Part shown: piece after piece, positions 12,392-23,840 of the stretch
Numbering within the stretch: position 1 is the first letter of the stretch
How the letters are laid out: every line of letters starts with the position of its first letter
Assembly (NCBI GenBank): GCA_963565915.1
Contig: OY751487.1
Span: forward strand, 1,798,001-1,862,000
Reading direction: 5' to 3'
Length of the DNA stretch: 64,000 nucleotides
From: Entoloma clypeatum
Lineage: Eukaryota > Basidiomycota > Agaricomycetes > Agaricales > Entolomataceae
Program-made: the position numbers and the translations under genes
The notes under the pieces: model-generated
What the model was told of the DNA's origin: nothing
Seen by the model: the letters and a program-made list of their open reading frames with translations, nothing else
The model's database searches: none

Positions 12392-13276
12392 ATGACTCGG
12401 CGCAAGTTTCAATATCGCGCGTTCGATTTCGACTTCCGCGAGTTTGCAGATCGTACTATCGGTGCGTGTCTCATCATGCCATGACTTGTTCAGCTGTTGT
12501 TGTTGACATCCTGAAGGCTTTCTTTCTTTCCTTCAAGGCATCCTATTATCCCTCTTGATCACATCTTTCGCGACGAGCTCTGGAACACACACCAGTCCGT
12601 GCCCATCCCAAGTCATCATCCTCTACCATCGAAGATTGATCATAGTGATGATGACGACAGGCTTCCAAAGCGACCCCATGGCCATTGCGCTCATTGCGCT
12701 GATCATCATGATGTGCTTCTGGATTCATCGTCTTCGTTATCCTGACCGACAAGACAACATCTGGCGTTGCCTCATGACCTTCAGTGCACTCACTCCTGTT
12801 GATTTCAGTGAGTATAATCACAGAATCTTCAATCAACAGCTGACTCACCAAGGCCCGCCTTTCTAGTCAATTCCCTGATATTGATCATGCGTGTTCCCTC
12901 GGTGGATGACGGGAGCCTTGAGAGAGATTTCTCGGGCATTCCTCACCCCCGTATTGCTGTCGTCGCTGTGATCATGATATCCTGCTTTGCGACGATTAGC
13001 GGTCAGTTGGACTACCATGCTGGTCCTATTGGCATGTCACTGACGCCCCTCACCTTTGAATTAGCGTTCATAGGCTTCTGGGTCTGTCATCATGAACAGA
13101 GACCTCTCGGCAACTGTTCACTCGGCAGGATAAAGCCGTCCGCACCGCAGATCGCTTGTGATCCTTCAAGGGCGAGATCATTCATAGTGCCTCTGTACTG
13201 TGCGGACTCCGAGCTCGAGGGGAAGTCATACCCGCCCGCGACCCGGTATGATAAGTGGACTTCAATTCCAGTGTAG
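12392..13276 (+). CDS. Hypothetical multi-span membrane protein
   Basis: Not recognised. The ATG at 12392 gives a charged N-terminus (MTRRKFQYRAFDFDFREFAD). Two introns are proposed: after 12461, rejoining at ILLSLLITSFATS, and after 12808, rejoining at NSLILIMRVP. Hydrophobic stretches that look like membrane helices are LLSLLITSFAT, MAIALIALIIMMCFWI, IAVVAVIMISCFATISG and LTFELAFIGFWV, giving perhaps four spans. The C-terminal 60 residues are soluble and end in RYDKWTSIPV. It converges with the Rad57-like gene, stop codons 41 bp apart. Coding status rests on consistent splicing and the hydrophobic pattern only; no family is claimed. Confidence 0.5.
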
Positions 13277-13317
13277 TAGAGTGTATCAGGCTTTCAATAT
13301 GAAACGCCTGTTTCCGT

Positions 13318-14867
13318 TCAAATTGGGATCGCATTGCTGAGCGTATCGTACATGTCTGCGGAAATTTCATCTGAGGCCCAATATTTGTCCCATTCATCTT
13401 CCTCTGGCTCGTCAGCGCTTCCCCTGCGTGCGATCTCCTCAGCTGCGGCTCGATTACCTTCGGATATGCCGACATCAAGTGGAGCAATCTGAGAGCAGGG
13501 AGGAAGCTCTAGCCGACCTTCATTCGGATGCATTGCACTACTCGATGAAGCTGGGTGTGATTGTGACTCCTCTGGCACAGTTGACGGTTCCCCTGGAAGT
13601 ATAGAGATGCCTGCCTCTGTCACTATATAATCGAGAGACGCAGGACGAGAGACGGAGCTGAATATGACGCTCAGCCGCCGAATCAAGGTCGACTCTTCAG
13701 CATTCGTTGTGGTCGAGGCAGAAAAATGATCATGGACACCAGAAGATGGGTCTGCTTGTGATTTAGCACGTTTGATAGGCTGGTAATCAGTATCGTCGAG
13801 GTAGCGCCTACGACCTGTGCGACTGAGCAGGATGCGAACGTTTACTTGATTAGCCCAAACGAGCCCTAGACTTGCTTGTTTGCTGTTCTCGTTGGGCAAT
13901 GAGTGTCCTCGTGCAAACCAGCGAGATTGTTCTCTGTACAATATCTCGTGGTCGTCAGGAGTATCAGAGATGTCGCCACGGTCGAAGGCGTCGATCACTT
14001 CGTTCAAGACAAGTATGGCAATTCGATGTGTGCTCGCGAGCGTGTGTAGAAGGACAGATATCAATGCAATGTTCTTGGACCGTTCTACGAGGGTCTCAGT
14101 GGTCGTCTTGGTGGAGGTATGAAAGAGTTCGGCCAACGCGTCGATGATCAGAATTTTGACAGGCTTCTGCTCGGGTTTGCTGGCCCGTTCCTTGATAAAG
14201 TCGGGTAGGGTGACAGACAGGACGTGAATCAGGACGGGTATTGTGGTCGTTGAGATGGTCTGAACATTGTGCAGACTGCATTCTGAGCCAGCAAGTAAAG
14301 GATGTGTTTGGGAGATCTGGGCTAGTCGGGTTGTTGGCAGTACCGACGATGTAGTGAGATAGCAGGCCGAGCCATGCAGACCCTTTTGTTCCCTCGGGAG
14401 TTGTACGGTTAAAGCCAACTGAAGGGCAAATTGAGTCTTGCCTGCGGCACTTTGAAATCTTTTTGAACTACACGGCGGCCTAGATCCCACACGACACGCA
14501 CCTCTCACCTACTACTTCCCAAACAGCGCCAGGTCGCAGTCCACCTCCTAGGACTTCATCGAGGAGGGGATCACCGGTGGTGCAGACTTCGCTCCCTTCG
14601 TCTTCCACGTCTGCAAGTCTCCGGATACGAGGTGAATCGGCACAGGCGTAAAGAAGGTCGATTATCGCGTCAGCGTCATAAATAGAGACTTTGCACTTTT
14701 GCCTCAATTCCTGGGGTGAACAACAGAGTACGTCAGTTATATTGCGGAAGTTCCCTGGGTGACGAGATGTTTAGACAAGCAAAGATGATGGTCTACAGTA
14801 AAGGTTTACCTCTGCCAAGTGATTCCAGTTGCTCTCGAGAGAGGCGATTCAGTGCACTCGACTCCAT
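13318..14867 (-). CDS. rad57: Rad51-paralogue recombination protein (Rad57/XRCC3 type)
   Basis: RecA-fold ATPase that assists Rad51 filament assembly in homologous recombination. The ATG at 14867 gives MESSALNRLSREQLESLGRG; two splices lead through NFRNITDVLCCSPQELRQKC to GDPLLDEVLGGGLRPGAVWEV. The Walker A motif VGESAAGKTQFALQLAL is formed across an intron near 14450-14498, and Walker B is VKILIIDALAEL. The 'SAAGKTQ' form and PREQKGLHGSACYLTT region are typical of XRCC3/Rad57 rather than Rad51 or Dmc1. The C-terminal 150 residues are acidic and apparently disordered. In fission yeast the XRCC3 counterpart is called Rhp57, hence the symbol; assignment to a precise paralogue group would need a tree. 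Confidence 0.8.
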
Positions 14868-14950
14868 CGCCAAAACGAATCAGTGTTTGGCTTAAGTAAA
14901 CATACAGAAGACTACATATACTCATCTACTGGAGTCTGCAGGTGCATGAC

Positions 14951-17900
14951 TTACGACCGGGTGCGAGCGGGTGAATCACCAGTCCTCCCCAATAAACCAC
15001 CTACGACAGTCGAGACCGTCTCCGTAATTTGTCGGGGCTGGTTGACACTATGCTTGACGTAGAAAAGACGAACATTTGTTGCGTTCCAGATGCCCAAAGG
15101 TGTCATCCCCCGAACATAAACTTCACCCCATATCAATGAGGTCAACCAAACGATAGACGCGTCTGACCACTGAGCTCTCTCGTGAGATCGTACTGATACT
15201 GGGGATATCACTGGGGCCTTACCATAAAGCGGCGGGGTGGAGCAGGCGGTGTGTCTGGGAGAACATGTTTCAAAGACACTGTTGAGAGGAATTCTACAAT
15301 AATCGATGTAGAATTCGCCTTGTGACGCGTGGCCTGTAACTCCTGTATTTTTGGCAAAAGTTCGGAGATAAGAAGCATAACAATATCCAAAGGCAACCTG
15401 ACCAATGATCAGGTTGGGTTCGTATTTGCAGTGATGAAGTTTCTTACCCTTGTTGCCAAGAGGTGACCTACGATGCAGAGTCAAGGTAAGTCTTAGAAGG
15501 AGATTTGAATGCTACTCACCCATTCCTGGGTGGGGACGAATCCATTGCGACCGATCCCTGTCGCAGCGATACGCTCGTGGCCGTTGTCGATGTCCAACGC
15601 CATGGAGCTCCTCTCCTTCATCTTCCCCCTAGCCTTTTCAGAGGCGGCTGTTGGAGTACTACCTTCCGACTGGGGCACCGCCGTAGGCACAAACGAATCC
15701 ACCGGAAGCTCGTCCTCGTGTACTCGCCTTTCTTGCGAGCCTCGTGGACTTCCTGCATCAGGAATGGAGGGTGCGACACCTTCACTTTCAAGAAATCGTG
15801 CCTTCTCTGCACCGGGATCTGGATCTTGCCCTTGGCCACTGCGGCCTTTGCCTTTGGGACTTCCTTCGGTTTTGTTCGCCTGTTCCTCCTTCGCCGACTG
15901 AACCCGTTTGATTTCACGAAGGCCCCGAGCAAGTGTGAAGGTCCCTAGCTCCTCAAAGCATCGATGAGCTTGAAGGATACCGTAGATCAGATTAGGATTT
16001 CCCGGCAGGTTGTTGAGGATGACAGAGTTAAAGATTTCCAACCTTATAAACCAATGAGTGGTTCGAATATCAGGTTATACATGTAAACACTCGGGCTTAC
16101 ATGAAGAACAACAGCCGAGGGTGACCCTCGTCGGCCAGAAGGAAAAGAGGGTTAGCGAAGGAAGTGAATAACTGGATGAGACGTGTCGAGGCGACCACAG
16201 TGAGATCCCTGAAGTGAGGAGCAAGGTTAGCCAGGGCGATGATAAGAGCCGGGTACGTTGAGTTCAGCGTCCCCGATGTAGTAGCCACAATCCCATATAC
16301 AGCCTGCGTACATCATTAGATCTCCTCGGAAGTTCATGCCCTACCCACCTACATTGATAATGAAGTCTGCAGCTGTGCCAGCGGCGTTCCACTTGGCAGG
16401 TAGCTGCGCCTTGACTGGCTTTACTAATTTGGGACCAAATGTCGGCTCTGCGGACAAAGTCTGAATTATGTATGACAATGCGCGACAAAGGCCATGTTGC
16501 TCTGCCAATGCTTGATCAACACGATCTCGATATAAGTCCAAAGATGACGTGCGTACGAGGCTTGTCCTTGATGTCCAGAGAATAACAGAGGAGATAACCA
16601 ACCAAGTCCATTGACTTTTCTGACTGCAAGACATGTGAACGAAATTTCTGGAAACTACCTTTTCAATCGCTAGGAAGTCTGTTGGAGGGATGCTTTTGAC
16701 CTTGTTCAATTCAATCATTTTCCAGAAAAAAATGACTGCCGGATGCCATCAATGGACAGTTTGCATGACGGGTTACAGCTGATGCTCACTGGTTTCGTTA
16801 ATGTAAGGAATCGACTTTCTAGAACCAGGAAGTAGTTTGTTCATCATTGCAGGTTGTTGCTCTAATATCCCTATGATACCATCAATAACAAAGTCAAAAT
16901 CCTGGGAGCGATGCTAAGACAGAATAGGTCAGTCCATGCCGTGAGGCAGAGGGCGATCACACACCAGTTTAGCCAGAAAGTATCGAAAAGAATTCGTGCG
17001 AGCCGTTGGTGATGACGATTGGCTATCTCCTGTTCCCGCAACTGCATCTCTTGCACCTCTACTCTGAAAATCTAATAGAACACAAAGGACCTGCAGACAG
17101 ATAGCCACAAGCGTCGTTCGTGGGTCTTCACCCTTGAAGACTAGATGATTGTATGGAAGTTTTCCGGCCATACTTCCAAGACTGTTATCATGAGAAGATG
17201 ACGAATTCATTGCCGTGTTGAGGAGAGAGCAAAGTATGGTTAAAACGTCGCGCCGAGGTATCTTCTGTACAAGGTGGAGGCTGTAAAGCGAGGGCTTTGA
17301 GAATAGTGACCCTGGAGGCACATAGATTTGCCTCGATAGGAGGACTAAGAGGAGACGGAGAACCTCAGTTTTATTACTGTCGTACTGATAGCTGGGCCCT
17401 GGGTCCGTGGTTGAGCCAACGCCCCTTTCCCTGTAGATTTGTTGATTATGTAGTGAAAGAGACACAACCACCAACCACGCACCAAATTATATAGTTGATC
17501 TTATAATGATCAACTTGAACCGACGTCGGAATCGTGAACCCACAGCAGAACAAGAGATCTACGATAGCGCCAAATAATTTTTCGCCGAGAGAAGGTAACC
17601 GTTTCTTCTGTTTGGTGGGTTTGGCCTTGGGTGTGGCATCCACTGGCTCGGCCTCGCTGTCATCGTCGTCTTCGATTACAAACTGGGCTGTTTCGCGAGC
17701 TTCCGTGGTATCATCGTTTTCCTCCTGTTCGACTTCTACCTTCTTCCACAGTACTTCTGATTCGAATGTGGTGGACTCTCCATCGACCTCGAATACGACC
17801 GGCAATACGCGTTGAAGAATTCGGATGCAATTAAGGACTTCTTTCGTGGTGTTTCGCTCTGCAGTAGCACCGGGCTTCATCAAGGATGATGCGAAAGCGG

Positions 17901-18375
17901 TTACGGAAGCATTTGGCGGTGAAGGAAAGGTGTGGTCGGATACCAGATTGTGAAGTTGCGTTGTGATGACCCGAATGAGTGTGGCGACGTTCTCAGGAGC
18001 ATCTAGGAGGGCGCGCCTGACTGTCATGTTCTATGAGGGCACGAAGAGTCTGATAGATATTCTCGACATACTGTGATGGGGTGTTATGAGAGAGCATACA
18101 TCCGACGCCGAATCGAATAGAACGAAATACTGGTGAGATTATGTGAGTCCTGTTGGAATTGAAAGAGCACCACGCACTTGATCCCAGTAGCTATCGGTTT
18201 CGGATATGTTCTATAGAAGATCAACACGGGAGCCAACAGGACGAGTTGGGCACTTCGCACCCTGACTGTGGCGAGTTTCTGGATGCCGCCTGGTTGAGTT
18301 GGAAAAGCAAGTTTTGCTTCGTCTCCTAGGAGGCCAAACGGCGCCGTGAATCTCTGGGGTATCTTGGCGAACATG
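14951..18375 (-). CDS. HID1: HID1 family protein (Golgi/dense-core trafficking)
   Basis: Large alpha-helical peripheral Golgi protein of the Hid1/Ftp105 family. The N-terminus after splicing is KLAFPTQPGGIQKL-ATVR-NISETDSYWDQ-YFVLFDSASDVCSLIT, then RRALLDAPENVATLIRVIT and TQLHNLVSDHTFPSP. Middle landmarks: RLPSLGEKLFGAIVDLLFC, TEVLRLLLVLLSRQIYVP, LPYNHLVFKGEDPRTTLVA, GLCRALSYIIQTL and NLAPHFRDLTVVASTRLIQ. A low-complexity Pro/Glu/Ser region precedes EWVTSWQQGLPLDIVMLLI, which contains a 20-nt micro-exon (15448-15467). The C-terminus is WSDASIVWLTSLIWGEVYV...TGDSPARTRS. The ATG at 18375 is the best available start, but the first 25 residues do not match the family well. Confidence 0.85.
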
Positions 18376-18435
18376 GGGGGGGCCAACAAGTTGCGGGAAT
18401 GCTGACACAGCCACCGATTCCCTCATGACCTGATC
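18376..18435. promoter_or_regulatory. Putative bidirectional promoter HID1/VPS22
   Basis: Only 60 bp separate the proposed HID1 start codon and the VPS22 start codon on the opposite strand. Both 5' UTRs must either be very short or overlap the neighbouring gene. No TATA or CCAAT box is visible. Confidence 0.45.
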
Positions 18436-19188
18436 ATGCATCGACGAGGAGGCGTAGGGTTGGCCGCCTTTGACCGGCAAGAGCAGTCCAAACGTTCTTT
18501 CGCGCAGCTCTCCTCAGCCTTGTCCAAGACTCAAATCGACCATCTTCATACTCAATTAAACCAATTCCGCACCGCTCTCGCCCATTTCGCATCGACCCAC
18601 CGTGACTCCATCAAGAGTGACCCGTCCTTCCGCCATGCCTTCCAACAGATGTGTTCTTCCATCGGCGTCGATCCTCTCGCAGGCCCCAGGAAGGGCGGGT
18701 GGTGGGCAGAGTTGCTGGGGCTTGGTGATTGGCAGTACGAGCTTGGTGTGCAGATTGTGGACATTTGCGTGAGCACTAGGGAGAGAAACGGCGGTCTGAT
18801 CGAGATGACGGAGCTCGTCCGGCTAGTGAACAAATTGCGTGGCCTTAGTGGAGGAGTGGTGACAGAGGATGATGTGATGCAAAGCATCAGAACGCTCGAA
18901 CCGTTGGGGGCAGGATATCAAGTGGTGGATATTGGAGGACGAAAAATGATTCGGAGCGTCTTCAAGGAACTCGATTCAGATCAATCAGAAGTGCTCGCGA
19001 TCGCGCAGTTGGAAAATGGACGGATAGCAGAGGACATCCTGATGCAGCGGAAGGGCTGGACTCGAGAACGTTCAAGAGCAGCCTTGGAAAATATGGTGTA
19101 TAGAGACGGTTTATGTTGGTTAGACGATCAAGACGAGCAATATGGAAGAGCATACTGGGTTCCCTCCGCCGTCCACTGGGACTTGTAA
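18436..19188 (+). CDS. VPS22: ESCRT-II subunit Vps22/Snf8
   Basis: Subunit of the endosomal ESCRT-II complex that sorts ubiquitinated membrane proteins into multivesicular bodies. One exon of 250 codons, the usual length of the family. It starts MHRRGGVGLAAFDRQEQSK, has the helical hairpin (LSSALSKTQIDHLHTQLNQF), then the conserved core DPLAGPRKGGWWAELLGLGD and YELGVQIVDICVSTRERNGG, a first winged helix (VNKLRGLSGGVVTEDDVMQ, LEPLGAGYQVVDIGG) and a second (LMQRKGWTRERSRAALENMV, DGLCWLDDQ). The end is YWVPSAVHWDL. It is the only clearly intronless long gene in the window. Confidence 0.96.
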   Translation: MHRRGGVGLAAFDRQEQSKRSFAQLSSALSKTQIDHLHTQLNQFRTALAHFASTHRDSIKSDPSFRHAFQQMCSSIGVDPLAGPRKGGWWAELLGLGDWQYELGVQIVDICVSTRERNGGLIEMTELVRLVNKLRGLSGGVVTEDDVMQSIRTLEPLGAGYQVVDIGGRKMIRSVFKELDSDQSEVLAIAQLENGRIAEDILMQRKGWTRERSRAALENMVYRDGLCWLDDQDEQYGRAYWVPSAVHWDL

Positions 19189-19343
19189 ACGATTTTATTG
19201 TATTATTAGTGGGTAGGATACTAGCATTACAGAATAATATCAACGGAATGTAGAACTGACGCTATGCTGGGACATTTCGGAAGCAGATTCCAGAGGCAAT
19301 GAAGGGGTTGGCGATCGCGACTGAGTATGGGCTACATGCACAA

Positions 19344-21163
19344 TTACTGGGTAAGTTTAGCGATCCTTTTTATGAAGGAATGTGACTTACGTTGCGATAG
19401 TACGTGTTCTCCGCCTCCTGACATCCCTTCGACAGCGAACGTCACGGTCTTCACTTCCGATGACCGCACATTGACAAGAACCAATACACCAGTTTTCGCA
19501 AATTCCGGGACCATCACGATTCGACACCTCGCTCTTGGACTTCCCCCGTTATCGGCATCATCTGCTTCCACAACTAGCTTCGTGCCGAATTGTTTTTGAT
19601 TACCCACAATATACAGATCTGGCGTTTCTTTGATAATGAAAGGATCCCCGCCAAAGAAGGGATGACACCAAAGAGTATCAGGAGCCGTCGGAGCCATATG
19701 TCGCCATCGAAGCGTAGACTCTAGGATGGAGAGACGCGTGTTGGGAGGTGAGGGAAGGTACTTGAACATGTCATTGACGGGTTGGCCCGAGTTGATGAGA
19801 AGAGTCCGAGTTGTTGGTGGATGGTCAGCTTTTGCACCGCCGCACGCTATTTGCAAATATGTGGGATTGGTCTCGCAAGAAAAAGTCGGAAGTAAGGCAA
19901 TCTGTCCGAACATGGCGCGTGGAAAAGGTTGCTGAGGCATTATGACCCCAGATGGATCTGTCTCTCCTGGAAGGATGTGAATCGGCATGGTGCTCCCAAT
20001 GTCGAGTAGATGATTTGAAAGAGCGATGACGGGGTGAGGGGAGAATGTCGCCGCTTCTTGCCCATATCGTCGCTGCAGGAAGGGTGAAATCATGGTCTCG
20101 CAGAAAGGAAAGAAACACTCACAGACTTCTTCTCCTGGCCGTTATCTGCATTATCGCCTCTGGCTGACGGTGTCGCCAGAGAATTTCCGGCGATTATCAC
20201 GCGTGATATTCGAGATGCAGACACTTGGTCTTCGATACCTCCCTCTTCCCCAGTCAGATATTCAACCAGCATTTGTATTTGGGCGTCCGAGGGCGACAGA
20301 GAACCAATATCAAGGCCAGAAATCACGCCTATCCAGTCGTCTTTTGAAGGACTGTCGCCTATGTGATAGGGTAGATAAGTGCGGAATGTCTGTTGAATTG
20401 TGAAGATCTACCATCGACGTCCATCTTGTCCTCTTCCTCAGGGATTTCTGGACCTTTCATTTCAGCCTGCGGCGCCATGCCAGGGTAACATATATCGACC
20501 ACCTCGAAGTCGCCACTTGGGGTCTCGGCACCCAGAGCACCGATGATGACCCCAGTGACTAATCTTGCTTTGCGAATGCGTTCACCCACCAACCGTATAC
20601 GGCCTGATTCATCTTCCAGCATCACACTATCCTCTGGAGAGTGAAATTTGGGTTTGAGTCGAGGAAGGGGTATCGATTGCTATACTCGGGTGTCAATCGC
20701 CGCAGAAAGATGACATGGAGTGACTTGCATCACGAGCAATATCTTCCATAACATTGGGCTTCAGGGGCATATCCATGTACACAGTGCCGATGATGTAGCA
20801 AAGGCGAGATTTCACGACCTCAAGAACGCGTGGCACTAGGATCGGGTTGCCTAAAGCAAGTGAATCGAGGGCATTGGAAGGACGAAGAGATGGAGGATAC
20901 CTGATATTTTCTTCCATCGCTTTTCTGCTCGCTCCTCGATAAAATTACGCAGTTGTCGTAATCTCACGAAGTATATGTTCGAATATTGATGTTTATAGGA
21001 TTTGTTCTTGCGGTCAATTAGGAACGACGGTATTTTCTCGGACGGTGGAAGTAGGGCCGTCGTCGCTCGTACATGGGCTGACGGAACAGGCCTATTATTG
21101 GTTATGCCGTTAACAGAGGAATGTATGACATTATGGGACTGACAGTGGATCCACCGCTAACAT
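19344..21163 (-). CDS. POL31: DNA polymerase delta small subunit (Pol31/Cdc1/POLD2)
   Basis: Regulatory B-subunit of replicative DNA polymerase delta, with an inactive phosphoesterase fold. Exons give IPSFLIDRKNKSYKHQYSNI, FVRLRQLRNFIEERAEKRWK, ISGNPILVPRVLEV, YIIGTVYMDMPLKPNV, then LEDESGRIRLVGERIR, DWIGVISGLDIGS, ISRVIIAGNS, RRYGQEAATFSPHP, MPIHILPGETDPSGVIMPQQ, FKYLPSPPNTRLSILESTLR and MAPTAPDTLWCHPFFGGDPF. The 5' end is unresolved: no in-frame ATG precedes the first coding exon unless an intron starting inside an ATG at 21161-21163 is removed, which would split the start codon. The 3' end may be the in-frame stop at 19344 or, with a further intron (donor after LSQ near 19400), a stop near 19227. 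Confidence 0.9.
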
Positions 21164-21439
21164 GGTCGACTCTGACAACGCGTCGCGTTACATGTGACAG
21201 TCGCGTAAGTAATGTCCTTGGATTGTTACTCAAGATTCAGTTAATGTACATTGTCAGCAAGTCTTTGAATAAGTTCCCGAATGTTTGCTGCCCTCCCCTT
21301 CTCCAAGTTTACCCTCCGTTCGTTCGTGGCTACTTCGGCGATGGTGGTCTCCCAACATAGTCAACCCATGGACAGACGATCCCTCTTTGCCCAAGCTTTC
21401 GGTTATTTCAATCTAGCACAAGGCGTGTTAATTACACAT

Positions 21440-23707
21440 TCATGATAGAGGCATTTTTCTACCCACTATGTCAGCGACGAGTTGATCAATTAACTGCGTG
21501 ATATAACTGGTTAGGGGAGAGAAACAGGCGGCGGGTGTGGGGAGGCCTCTCTCACCACTTCTGTCATGCTCTCGCGAACGACCACACGGAGAATCTCCAC
21601 CTGTTGCAGGCCAGGAGCGAGCTCATAGTTCGGGACAATCCTAGTATATTCGTGAGGCGAACCCGAGGCAAAAGAAGACCATCGAGTTTTACCATCCTCG
21701 CGCTCGTAACAAGGTTTGAATCCAACGTTGTTGCACTTCGGGGTGCTTCGCCTTGAACTCGTCAGAGAAGCGGAAGGAAACGACAGGAAGACCAGGCTGG
21801 TACAACTGCAGACTTCCTGAGCGCGATAAAAGCGAGATATGAAACCGAACGGACCTCCACATCCTCTTCGTCAGCTAGGACGGGCCCGTCGCCAATTTTT
21901 CTGTGAATATCGCTCAGAACCGTGTAATATCCACTGCCTTCGAGAGCACGGCTCAGGAGACGAGCATTTTTCAGGTCGTCTAAGGCCACCGCCCGATAAC
22001 CCTCAAACCCAAGATGCAAAAGGTTGAAATACTGGGCAATGATGGGGGCTGCCGGGCGAGAGAAGTTGAGAGAGAAGGAATATTCGACGGATCCAAGGTA
22101 ATGTAACTCAAAGATGAGTTCTTTCGGGAGATGTGCTTTGTCTCTCCATACAACCCATCCCACGCCGACATAAGATAGCCCGAATTTATGTCCTCTGCAT
22201 AAATGTTGTCAGAATTGTCCTGGGGGGGAAATGAGGGCCATACGAAGCGTTGATGGATACGACTCTTGGGAGTTTGAAATCCCAAAGTAACTTGGGCTAA
22301 AACGCGCTTGTCAAATACAGTCGAAGATTCTGCGTGAAACAGACACCTACAGTGGCAAATGGAGCAACGAAGGCCCCAGAAGCACCATCCACTGGAGTAA
22401 AGCGTTATCATACCATTCAACTCAATCATTTGGATGCAAAACCATACCGTGAATTGGAACAGAGTGCCCGGTTCTAGCTTCATACTCATCGAGGAGGTCA
22501 GACATCTCCTTTACTGGTTCATAGTGGCCAGTATAAGTGCCTGCTCGATATCTCATTGGTCATACATGAATGGAAAGGCAGCGCCGCAACGCACTTCCAA
22601 GGATAACGAACACTCCAATCGTATTCTCGTCGACCATATCTATGGCCTTCTTCGGATCCAACCTGTATTGGCTTTCCACGGAGATGGGCACAAGCCGACA
22701 TTCGACATCGAAGTATCGCGCGAACTTCTCCAACGCCACTTGTGCATTGGCGCCCATGACAATATTCGGGCTGAAACCCATGATCAGCTGTGCGTGGGTA
22801 ATGGTGAGAGATCGACATACCCGGGTTCGTGGATGCTTTTGCCTTCAGTCTTACGCTTTGCTTGCCAGATCTTCTTCATGGCAAGGCCACCAAGTTGAAT
22901 CGCTTCCGAGGAACCAGTTGTCGCAGTGCCAATAGCTTGTTTGGAAGACGGAGCGTGCCACAAGTCGGCAAGGATAGATACACCTTTAAAGTGGATCAGC
23001 ATTCATTCATCTGCCTGGGGTAAAAGGACATCAAGTACATCGTGTATGAAGCGCCTCTGAAGACATAGAAATCAATAATCAGACTCAGGACGGAAAAAAA
23101 CAACACTCACGGGTCGCGGGGTATTCGTCGGCGTCTGAAAAAAAAGGCCATGAAGACGAGACATCACAAGGTGCCATGAGACAGACCTATGAGGTTTTTT
23201 GTCATGTTTTCCTTCATGAGTTTGTCTGCTTGCGGGGGCATCCATGTATGAACAAAGGAGGCCAGGTTTAGTATTGGGGAGCCATCTGGAATGGCTAAGA
23301 GTCGGTGAAGATGTCCGAATGGCAAGATATAGGGCGAACCTAAGCTGAGCTCATCGTGGATAAGCTGATAAGCTACATCAGCGGAGACTCCCTGGAGAGG
23401 GCGATTAAGTGATCTTCTAGTTGGGATGGACACGACATGCACCTTAGACGCAATGTGATATTTGGGGATCGGGTTGGTGGAGTAGCGAGCACCATAAGAG
23501 TGTTGAATTTCTCTCAAGTTCGTTTTCGTCAGCCCATGATAATGCGATTTTTTATCCTACATGCTTCGTCAGGCCATGTAATTTGTAAAAGGTCATGATG
23601 CACACATGAGATTCTTGTAAGAGTTTGTCGGGGTGAACGTGCTGCAATGATGATTTAAGTTGACTGACGAGGGGTAATATTAGGTTGCGTACCTTGGAGA
23701 GCGCCAT
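21440..23707 (-). CDS. GAD: Glutamate decarboxylase
   Basis: PLP enzyme converting glutamate to GABA, in the cytosol. The ATG at 23707 gives MALSK, joined to [12 protein letters not shown]; next [78 protein letters not shown] and [19 protein letters not shown]. Then [54 protein letters not shown] and the PLP-lysine motif [20 protein letters not shown], which is assembled across an intron at about 22195-22245. The C-terminus is [45 protein letters not shown]. The gene has many short introns. Length and all landmarks fit full-length fungal GAD; no calmodulin-binding tail is evident. Confidence 0.95.
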
Positions 23708-23840
23708 GATGGTGGGTTGTGGCAGCAGCAGCAGCAATACTGGGTGGTTTTATACACGCAGGGTGGTCTATTTTCGGGGACAGTGATGTCATATTGCTTG
23801 TGTCATATCAGATGACTGCTCGGACAAATTCCATAGCCCT

